A stretch of DNA of 10,415 nt from contig DASVBJ010000167.1 in the NCBI GenBank assembly GCA_036375895.1, positions 1-10,415 on the forward strand. Reading direction: 5' to 3'. Made by a program: the position numbers and the translations under genes. Shown in pieces: positions 6,008-10,415 of this stretch (the stretch's first letter is position 1; each line of letters opens with the position of its first letter). Source of the DNA: DASVBJ01 sp036375895. GTDB lineage: Bacteria > Actinomycetota > Actinomycetes > JACCUZ01. The notes beneath the pieces are model-generated. The model searched no databases. It saw only the letters and a list, made by a program, of their open reading frames with translations, and had not been told where the DNA came from.

Positions 6008-6618
6008 GCGCCACCTCCGACCTCAAGTTCTTCATCGAGGTCTTCGTCACACTCTTCGTGATCATGGACCCGCCCGGGACGATCCCGCTGTTCCTGAGCC
6101 TCACGAGCGGCCGCACCCACCGGACCCGCAAACGATTGGCGTGGCAGGCCGTGACGGTGGCGTTCTTCGTCATCACCGTGTTCGCGCTGTTCGGCCAGTC
6201 GATCCTCGACTATCTCGGCATCACGCTGCCCGCCATGCAGGGCGCCGGCGGGCTGCTCCTCCTGCTCGTGGCGCTCGAGCTGCTCACCGGCAGGGGCGAC
6301 GGACCGGAGGAGACCGCCAACGTCAACGTCGCGCTGGTGCCGCTCGGCACCCCGCTGCTGGCCGGGCCCGGCGCCATCGTGGCGACCATCGTGTTCGTGC
6401 GCGAGGTGAACAACCCCGGTGAGGCTCTCGCCCTGGCGGCCGGCATCGTCGCCGTACATCTCGTGCTGTGGCTCTTCATGCGGTTCTCGGTCGTCATCAT
6501 CCGCGTCATCAAGGACAGTGGCGTCACCCTGATCACCCGCATCGCCGGCCTGCTGCTGTCCGCCATCGCGGTGCAGCTGGTGGCCGACGCGGTGACCGCG
6601 TTCGTGGAGAACGCGTGA
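6004..6618 (+). CDS. MarC-family integral membrane protein
   Basis: A 204-residue protein, the usual MarC length, with six predicted membrane helices at about residues 8-25, 44-64, 74-94, 112-132, 141-160 and 178-198. The family signature DPPGTIPLF follows the first half-helix, and LVPLGTPLLAGPGAI is the matching internal repeat in the second half. MarC proteins were once linked to multiple antibiotic resistance in E. coli, but that was not supported later; a transport role is suspected and the substrate is unknown. The start is GTG 6004, sharing GTGA with the PHP stop; the stop shares GTGA with the RecB-like start. It therefore sits in the middle of a coupled three-gene unit between two likely nucleic-acid or nucleotide enzymes, which hints at handling a nucleotide-related small molecule, an inference only. 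Confidence 0.93.
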   Translation: MSATSDLKFFIEVFVTLFVIMDPPGTIPLFLSLTSGRTHRTRKRLAWQAVTVAFFVITVFALFGQSILDYLGITLPAMQGAGGLLLLLVALELLTGRGDGPEETANVNVALVPLGTPLLAGPGAIVATIVFVREVNNPGEALALAAGIVAVHLVLWLFMRFSVVIIRVIKDSGVTLITRIAGLLLSAIAVQLVADAVTAFVENA

Positions 6619-7490
6619 CGACGGGGTCGCCGACGCAGCTGCCGCTCGACGGCATGCCGACCCGGCTCTACAGCTGTACGCCGACCCGGCTCGGCACGTG
6701 GCTGGACTGTCCCCGGCGTTACCGCTTCACCTACCTCGACCGGCCCCCACCGCCGAAGGGGCCGCCCTGGGCGCACAACAGCGTGGGGGCCGGCGTCCAC
6801 CTGGCCCTCGCCGGCTGGTACCGCCTGCCGCCGGCCGAGCGCACACCCGGGCGCGCCGGCCACCTCGTCGAGCAGGCCTGGCTCACCGAGGGGTTCCGTG
6901 ACGACGAGCAGTCGGCGCAGTGGCGGGCGCTGGCACGGGAGATGGTCGAGCGCTACGCCCGCACGGTCGACCCGGCCGACGAGCCGGTCGGCATCGAGCG
7001 CACGGTGGCGCTGCGGACCCGGACCCTCGCGCTCAGCGGGCGCATCGACCGGCTCGACCTGCGCGCCGTCGACGGCGTGGAGCAGCTGGTCGTCGTCGAC
7101 TACAAGACCGGCCGGCGGGTGCTCTCCACCGCGGACGCGCGCAGCTCGATGGCCCTCGCGGTCTACGCACTGGCGGCGGCACGGACCATGCGCCGCCCGT
7201 GTGTGCGGGTGGAGCTGCACCACCTGCCCACCGGGGACGTCGTGGCCCACGAGCACACGCCGGAGACCCTCGGACGTCACCTCCGGCGGGCCGAGGAGAT
7301 CGCTGCCGAGGCCGCCGCGGCGGACGAGGCCTTCCGGGCGGGGCTCGACGCCGACGCGGTGGACCAGGTCTTCCCGCCCGCTGTCACGCCCGCCTGCCGC
7401 TGGTGCGACTTCGCCCGGAGCTGCCCCGAGGGGTCGGCCGCCTTCCCCCCGGCCGCCCCGTGGGCCGGCCTCGCCGACGCCGAGGGCTGA
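6615..7490 (+). CDS. RecB-family PD-(D/E)XK nuclease with Fe-S cysteine signature
   Basis: A 291-residue stand-alone nuclease domain with no helicase part. Nuclease motifs are H62 in VGAGVHLAL, D145 in GRIDRLDL, and D162-Y-K164-T-G. Four cysteines, C32 in LDCPRRYRF near the start and C261-x2-C264-x5-C270 near the end, match the split 4Fe-4S clasp of AddB, Cas4 and related RecB-type exonucleases. Activity on single-stranded or ended DNA is expected from the family. The start is GTG 6615, overlapping the MarC stop by GTGA, so it closes a coupled PHP-MarC-nuclease unit. A later ATG (codon 14) would remove a tail with no family motif but break the coupling. Convergence with the RsbW-like gene leaves 2 bp. 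No cas1 or cas2 gene or repeat array is present, so a Cas4 role is not supported; a housekeeping repair role is more likely. Confidence 0.92.
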   Translation: MTTGSPTQLPLDGMPTRLYSCTPTRLGTWLDCPRRYRFTYLDRPPPPKGPPWAHNSVGAGVHLALAGWYRLPPAERTPGRAGHLVEQAWLTEGFRDDEQSAQWRALAREMVERYARTVDPADEPVGIERTVALRTRTLALSGRIDRLDLRAVDGVEQLVVVDYKTGRRVLSTADARSSMALAVYALAAARTMRRPCVRVELHHLPTGDVVAHEHTPETLGRHLRRAEEIAAEAAAADEAFRAGLDADAVDQVFPPAVTPACRWCDFARSCPEGSAAFPPAAPWAGLADAEG

Positions 7491-7492
7491 GC

Positions 7493-7879
7493 TCAGTCGC
7501 CCTCGGGCTCGATGTCGACCTCGAACCACACGAGCTTCCCGTGCTCCGACTCCCCGCTGCCCCAGCGGTCGGCGAGCACCTCGACCAGCCGCAGCCCGCG
7601 GCCGCCGGGCAGGTCCGGCTTGACCTCACGCAGGGACGGGTAGTCCGACCCGTTGCTGTCGTGGACCTCGACCCGCACGCCCGTGGGGGTCGTGCAGGCC
7701 GTGAGCAGGAAAGGGGGGTGGCCGTGGCGCAGCGCGTTGGTCACCAGCTCGCTCACGAGCAGGACGGTCGTCTCGGCCGGCTCGTCAGGGATGTTCCACG
7801 CCGGCAGCTGCTCGGCCACGAGGTGCCGGGCGTGCGCGACCTCGGACGGCTCGGGCCCCAGCTCGGCGCGCAGCTCCAC
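7493..7879 (-). CDS. RsbW/SpoIIAB-type ATP-binding protein (HATPase_c domain)
   Basis: A 128-residue single GHKL ATPase domain. The N-box is E44-L-V-T-N48-A-L-R-H52, the G1 region is VEVHDSNG with D74, and the G2 region is GGRGLRLVEVL at residues 92-102. These short ATPases are abundant in actinobacteria and act as anti-sigma factors or serine kinases on anti-sigma-factor antagonists; its partner cannot be named because no sigma factor or antagonist gene lies in the window. It has no sensor or membrane region. The start is GTG 7879, chosen for its GGGAGG (7885-7890) five bases upstream and because residues before it belong to the intergenic gap. It follows the alpha/beta hydrolase gene by 26 bp on the same strand and may be co-transcribed. 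A small stem, CCTCG/CGAGG, abuts the ribosome-binding site. Confidence 0.9.
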   Translation of the reverse strand: MELRAELGPEPSEVAHARHLVAEQLPAWNIPDEPAETTVLLVSELVTNALRHGHPPFLLTACTTPTGVRVEVHDSNGSDYPSLREVKPDLPGGRGLRLVEVLADRWGSGESEHGKLVWFEVDIEPEGD

Positions 7880-7905
7880 GTTCCCCTCCCTCGCCGCGGA
7901 CGAGG

Positions 7906-8769
7906 TTAGTGCGTCGCGGCCCAGAAGGTGGTGAGCACTCCCGCAGTGGCCGCAGGGTTCTCGGCGGCGGGCGAGTGCCCGGCCTCGGCGATCCGGCGCA
8001 CGGTGGCACCCAGCCGCGCGGCCATGTCGGCCTGTACGGCGGGGGGCCACGCGTCGTCGTGCTCCCCGAAGGCGACGAGCAGGGGCAGGTCGAGCGCGGC
8101 GACCTCGGCGACCCGGTCCTCCTCGGTCAGCAGCTGCTCGGCCAGCCGCAGCAGCGCGACCGGGTGGTTGGCGAGGAACCGCCGGCGCAGGAAGTCCTCG
8201 ATGTGCTGGGGCGGCGGCTCGTCCCCGGCGTCGATCTCCATCTGGCGCTTCACCGACCAGATGGTCTCGAGGTCGACCGTCGGCAGCGCCTGGACGAGCA
8301 GCGAGAGGTTGCTCGCGGCCGGGTGGGGGATCGCCCCCGGACCGGAGCCGAGCAGGGTGAGGGAGCGTACGGCGGCCCGCTGGGCCAGCGCCGCCGCCCG
8401 GGCCACCAGTCCGCCGAAGGAGTGGCCGACGAGGTGGACCGCCCCGCCGAGCTGCCCGATCACCGCGAGGACGTCCTCGGCGAGATGCTTGATGTCGTAC
8501 TCCGCCGGGTCGTCGGCACCCGGTGACTCGAACTGGCCGCGCTGGTCGATCGCCACTACGTCGTGCCCCGCCGCGGCGATCGGCTCGAGCAGGGCGATGA
8601 AGTCCTCCTTCGAGCCGGTGAAGCCGGGGATCAGCAGCACCGGCGGTCGCTGCTCGTCCTCCCCGTCGAGTGCTGCCGGCGCGACGAGGGCAGCCAGCTC
8701 GCCCCGAGGGGTGCTGATGCGCTCCTGGCGCACGCCACGGGGCAGGTGCAGGAAGGGCGGGGTGCTCAC
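7906..8769 (-). CDS. Alpha/beta-hydrolase fold enzyme
   Basis: A 287-residue soluble hydrolase. The nucleophile elbow is G115-H-S117-F-G-G120, the oxyanion loop is PGFTGSKEDF at residues 48-57, the likely acid is D238 in GEHDDAW, and the catalytic His is H265 in AGHSPAAENP. DQRGQFES near residue 75 is the usual strand-4 motif of this superfamily. The family includes esterases, lactonases, epoxide hydrolases and haloperoxidase-like enzymes; nothing here fixes the substrate. There is no signal peptide. I chose GTG 8769 because the open frame runs on far upstream into sequence opposite the ParA gene that is clearly a shadow. TAGCGT (minus strand, 8783-8778) lies eight bases before the GTG, so a leaderless or near-leaderless transcript fits. 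It is divergent from the ParA gene across 54 bp, and the RsbW-type gene lies 26 bp downstream. Confidence 0.92.
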   Translation of the reverse strand: MSTPPFLHLPRGVRQERISTPRGELAALVAPAALDGEDEQRPPVLLIPGFTGSKEDFIALLEPIAAAGHDVVAIDQRGQFESPGADDPAEYDIKHLAEDVLAVIGQLGGAVHLVGHSFGGLVARAAALAQRAAVRSLTLLGSGPGAIPHPAASNLSLLVQALPTVDLETIWSVKRQMEIDAGDEPPPQHIEDFLRRRFLANHPVALLRLAEQLLTEEDRVAEVAALDLPLLVAFGEHDDAWPPAVQADMAARLGATVRRIAEAGHSPAAENPAATAGVLTTFWAATH

Positions 8770-8823
8770 GCCTCGAAACGCTACCTGGCACGCCTTCTCA
8801 GCACCGAGGGGCATGTGGGCACA
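8770..8823. promoter_or_regulatory. Compact divergent promoter region between hydrolase and ParA genes
   Basis: Only 54 bp separate the two starts. On the minus strand, TAGCGT (8783-8778) is a good -10 for the hydrolase. On the plus strand, CACAAT (8820-8825) matches the key -10 bases and would start transcription at 8832, one base before an in-frame GTG at 8833, offering a leaderless alternative for ParA. No -35 is convincing on either strand. Confidence 0.4.
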
Positions 8824-9585
8824 ATGGGCGCCGTGACCAGGACCATCGCCGTGGCGAACCAGAAGGGCGGCGTCGCGAAGACGACGACCGTCGCCTCGCT
8901 CGGCGCCGCCCTGGCCGAGCAGGGCCGCAAGGTGCTGCTCGTCGACCTCGACGCCCAGTCCTGCCTGACGTTCTCGCTCGGGCTCGACCCGGAGGTGATC
9001 GAGCTCAGCGTCCACGACGTGCTGCTGGGCCGGGTCGGTGCGGCGATGGCGATCCAGCCGACCGACGACGGTGTCGACCTGCTGCCCGCGACCATCGAGC
9101 TGGCAGGCACCGAGGCTCAGCTCATGATGCGGGCGGGGCGGGAGTTCGCCCTGCGCTCCTCGCTGGAGGAGGTCTCCGCCGCGTACGACGTGGTCCTGCT
9201 CGACTGCTCGCCGTCCCTCGGGGTGCTCACCCTCAACGCCCTGACCGCCGCGGACGAGGTGATCATCCCGCTGCAGTGCGAGATGCTCTCCCACCGCGGT
9301 GTCGGCCAGCTGCTGGACACCGTCCACGACGTCCAGCGCATCCTCAACCCGCGCCTCGCCGTGCTCGGCGTCCTGCCGACGATGTTCGACGGACGCACCA
9401 ACCACGCGCGGGCCGTGCTCGCCGACGTCGCCGACCGGTACGGGCTGCCCGTCCTGGAGCCGGCGATCCCCAAGTCGGTGCGGTTCGCCGAGGCCCCGGC
9501 GGCCGGCCGGTCGGTGCTCGCCACCGCCCGGCGTACCCGTGGTGCGGACGCCTACCGCGCCCTCGCCGACGGGCTGTTCGGGTGA
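8824..9585 (+). CDS. ParA-family (Soj/MinD-like) ATPase
   Basis: A 253-residue deviant-Walker ATPase. Walker A is K14-G-G-V-A-K19-T-T; the signature lysine K14 is present, while the residue before K19 is Ala rather than the common Gly. Walker A' is VDLDAQS at residues 39-45, and Walker B is VVLLDCSPSLG with D127. There is no N-terminal DNA-binding extension, so it is a short chromosomal type. ParA proteins bind ATP as sandwich dimers and position DNA or protein cargo, usually with ParB; no parB gene is adjacent. Instead the gene overlaps a zinc-ribbon gene by GTGA, a likely functional partner. The start is uncertain. ATG 8824 has a distant GAGGGG (8806-8811), GTG 8815 is closer to that site, and GTG 8833 sits one base after a predicted leaderless start. 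The difference is at most six residues before the core fold. Confidence 0.92.
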   Translation: MGAVTRTIAVANQKGGVAKTTTVASLGAALAEQGRKVLLVDLDAQSCLTFSLGLDPEVIELSVHDVLLGRVGAAMAIQPTDDGVDLLPATIELAGTEAQLMMRAGREFALRSSLEEVSAAYDVVLLDCSPSLGVLTLNALTAADEVIIPLQCEMLSHRGVGQLLDTVHDVQRILNPRLAVLGVLPTMFDGRTNHARAVLADVADRYGLPVLEPAIPKSVRFAEAPAAGRSVLATARRTRGADAYRALADGLFG

Positions 9586-9902
9586 GCGGCGCGGGGTTCG
9601 ACCGCCTCCGCCGGCGCGCACCTGACGCCGGACCCACCGACCTTTCGGTCCCGGTGGTCGGCCCGACCGACCCGCAGGGCCGGCGCTCGCTCTACAGCGT
9701 CGCCGAGCAGGCACCTGCACTGGGCGCGGTCGCGGTGCACTGCTCGCACTGCAACCGCAGGAGCGTGGTGACACCGCGGCGCCTGCTGACGCTCGCGCTG
9801 CCCTCGGTGCACCTGCCGGTCGTCAAGCGTGACCACCCGTCGTGGATGCGCTGCCCGGCCTGCGGCCGTCGCACCTGGGTGCGTCTCGGCCTGCGCGTCT
9901 GA
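9582..9902 (+). CDS. Small double-CxxC zinc-ribbon protein coupled to ParA
   Basis: A 106-residue protein. The first 45 residues are basic and disordered-looking (RLRRRAP, then a Pro/Gly/Thr stretch). A zinc ribbon follows, with C54-x2-C57 (HCSHCNRRS) and C91-x2-C94 (RCPACGRRTW) separated by a 33-residue segment containing RRLLTLALPSVHLPV. The protein ends shortly after the second knuckle with WVRLGLRV. The layout suggests binding to nucleic acid or a protein partner. I do not recognise a named family. The start is GTG 9582, sharing GTGA with the ParA stop, so the two products should be made together, and a ParA adaptor role is possible but unproven. GC content and codon use look like the neighbours. 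Confidence 0.82.
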   Translation: MSGAGFDRLRRRAPDAGPTDLSVPVVGPTDPQGRRSLYSVAEQAPALGAVAVHCSHCNRRSVVTPRRLLTLALPSVHLPVVKRDHPSWMRCPACGRRTWVRLGLRV

Positions 9903-9925
9903 CGCCTTCCGCTCCCTGCCTCGCG

Positions 9926-9948
9926 CCCGCCCCGCCCTCGCCCCGCCC
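9926..9948 (-). other. G-quadruplex-forming motif
   Basis: The minus strand carries five runs of three or four guanines (opposite 9926-9928, 9930-9933, 9935-9937, 9941-9944, 9946-9948) with loops of 1, 1, 3 and 1 bases. This meets the standard G3+N1-7 rule with a spare run. It lies 24 bp after the zinc-ribbon stop, on the template strand for ParA-operon transcription. In a GC-rich genome such motifs also arise by chance. Confidence 0.5.
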
Positions 9949-10089
9949 GTGTTTGGCGGCGTGGGCGTCAGGTGGCGGCGGGTCAGACATCCCAGGGGCT
10001 GTCGAGGCCAAGCCGCGATCTCGGTGCGGTGTGACCAGGCGGTGTGCTCGTGGTGGGGGTCCCCTGAAGCCGCGCTCCACGCGAGAGTC

Positions 10090-10105
10090 TCAGGCACACG
10101 CCTGA
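10090..10105. terminator. Small hairpin TCAGGC-ACAC-GCCTGA
   Basis: A perfect 6-bp stem with a 4-base loop lies in the convergent gap, 188 bp after the zinc-ribbon stop and 68 bp after the end of the minus-strand gene. No T-tract follows on either strand, so it is only a weak candidate transcription stop. Confidence 0.3.
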
Positions 10106-10113
10106 AGATCACC

Positions 10114-10162
10114 AGCGACCTTGTCGCGGCGACACGCCGGCGTGTCGCACCAGAAGGTCGCT
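10114..10162. terminator. Nested inverted repeat, possible bidirectional terminator
   Basis: Outer arms AGCGACCTT (10114-10122) and AAGGTCGCT (10154-10162) pair perfectly over 9 bp. Inside lies a perfect 20-bp palindrome (10129-10148) made of GCGACACGCC and its reverse complement. A third short dyad, GTCGC-G-GCGAC (10123-10133), competes with the palindrome's left arm. It begins 11 bp past the stop of the minus-strand gene, the right place for a terminator serving that gene and, from the other side, the ParA operon. There is no T-run, as is usual for many actinobacterial terminators. A protein-binding site or small RNA are alternatives. Confidence 0.5.
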
Positions 10163-10172
10163 CGCGAAGCGG

Positions 10173-10415
10173 TCAGTCGGTGGTCTCGGCTGCGGGGGAG
10201 GTGGTCCCGGCGCCACCGCGGGTGCGGTTGCGGCTGCGCCCACCACGACGACGTCGCCGAGGGGCGTCGTCGCCCGCCGGACGCTGGTCGCCGCCTTCGA
10301 CGGCCGTGGTGCCGGTGGTCGGTGCACCCTCGCTGCCGCTCGGCTGACCCGAGCGGGTACGGCGGCGCTGCCGGTCACGACGCGGTCGCTCGGTGCCCTC
10401 GCTGCCGTCGGTGCC
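10173..10415 (-). CDS. C-terminal Arg/Gly-rich tail, probably of a DEAD/DEAH-box RNA helicase (partial)
   Basis: The last 80 codons of a minus-strand gene that continues beyond the window; the stop is TGA at 10173-10175. The sequence is low in complexity and basic: blocks such as RPRRDRQRRRTRS and RRRRRGGRSRNRTRGG alternate with Gly/Ser/Thr/Glu spacers including two related GSEG units. Tails of this kind bind RNA non-specifically and are typical of actinobacterial DEAD/DEAH helicases. From memory, a helicase gene often lies next to this ParA and PHP/MarC neighbourhood in Streptomyces. No helicase motif is visible because the catalytic domain would lie outside. Alternatives are a ribonuclease E/G-type or another RNA-binding protein with a disordered tail. 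That it is coding is supported by the consistent amino-acid bias and the GC-rich third positions. Confidence 0.55.
   Translation of the reverse strand, partial: GTDGSEGTERPRRDRQRRRTRSGQPSGSEGAPTTGTTAVEGGDQRPAGDDAPRRRRRGGRSRNRTRGGAGTTSPAAETTD

Larger units (their letters stand above)
9903..10172. other. Gene-free convergent region of 270 nt
   Basis: Between the zinc-ribbon stop and the stop of the last minus-strand gene I find no gene with coding signs; the open frames here lack start signals and family sequence. The region holds a G-rich motif on the minus strand (9926-9948), a small hairpin (10090-10105) and a nested inverted repeat (10114-10162), listed separately. It is longer than the other convergent gaps in the window (2, 9 and 21 bp), and a small RNA in it cannot be excluded. 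Confidence 0.6.

Noticed and set aside
6615..7490. Possible Cas4 of a CRISPR system
   Set aside because: The cysteine and nuclease pattern is shared with many RecB-like proteins; no cas1, cas2 or repeat array occurs in the window.
8824..9585. Chromosome-partitioning ParA near the replication origin
   Set aside because: No parB, parS-like sites, gidB, rnpA or dnaA neighbours are visible, so the orphan type is preferred.
7906..9774. Long 622-codon open frame on the minus strand
   Set aside because: Only 7906-8769 encodes hydrolase sequence. The upstream part lies opposite the ParA gene, is composed of low-complexity Arg/Gly/Val/His/Glu sequence and reflects GC-rich antisense openness.
10109..10378. 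89-codon minus-strand open frame covering the terminator-like repeat
   Set aside because: It is in another frame from the Arg/Gly-rich tail, which continues unbroken to the window edge, and it reads through the nested inverted repeat.

Overview
This 10.4 kb window comes from the chromosome of a high-GC actinobacterium. The signs are very GC-rich codon third positions, many GTG starts, GTGA stop/start overlaps, TANNNT boxes placed so that transcription would begin at or next to the start codon, and gene families typical of Actinomycetota (a protein matching what I recall as DUF6758, a Tat-exported protein of DUF5987 type, short RsbW-like ATPases, a ParA without ParB). No genus can be assigned from the sequence alone. 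I see no tRNA, rRNA, insertion sequence, prophage or CRISPR array.

Layout. (1) 1-1666, minus strand: a tightly overlapping three-gene operon. It runs from a Sec-secreted protein of unknown function, to a small Tat-signal protein resembling the gamma subunit of FAD-dependent sugar dehydrogenases, to a GMC-type flavin oxidoreductase that is cut off by the window start. It looks like an exported oxidoreductase module. (2) 1667-4189: a divergent control region with two DNA dyads, then single genes: a MaoC-like hydratase (+), a small membrane protein with a PH-like domain (-), a SAM-dependent methyltransferase (+) and a Nudix hydrolase (-). (3) 4219-7490, plus strand: a 60-residue membrane protein with an Arg/Val/Glu repeat tail, then DUF6758, PHP phosphoesterase, MarC membrane protein and a RecB-type nuclease with an Fe-S cysteine signature. 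The last three are coupled by GTGA overlaps. (4) 7493-8769, minus strand: an alpha/beta hydrolase followed by an RsbW-type ATPase. (5) 8824-9902, plus strand: a ParA-family ATPase overlapping a small double-CxxC zinc-ribbon protein. (6) 9903-10172: a 270-nt gene-free convergent region with a G-quadruplex motif, a small hairpin and a 49-nt nested inverted repeat. (7) 10173-10415, minus strand: the Arg/Gly-rich C-terminal tail of a protein, probably a DEAD/DEAH RNA helicase.

Working together. The left operon probably builds an oxidoreductase carried across the membrane by its Tat-signal subunit. The right half gathers proteins likely to act on nucleic acids or nucleotides (PHP, RecB-like, Zn-ribbon, possible helicase) with uncharacterised partners. 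From memory, parts of this neighbourhood recur in Streptomyces and relatives, so it looks like a conserved but poorly understood core locus rather than an acquired island. The best leads are the non-canonical third component of the oxidoreductase operon, the DUF6758-PHP-MarC-RecB unit, the ParA/zinc-ribbon pair, and the nested inverted repeat at 10114-10162.
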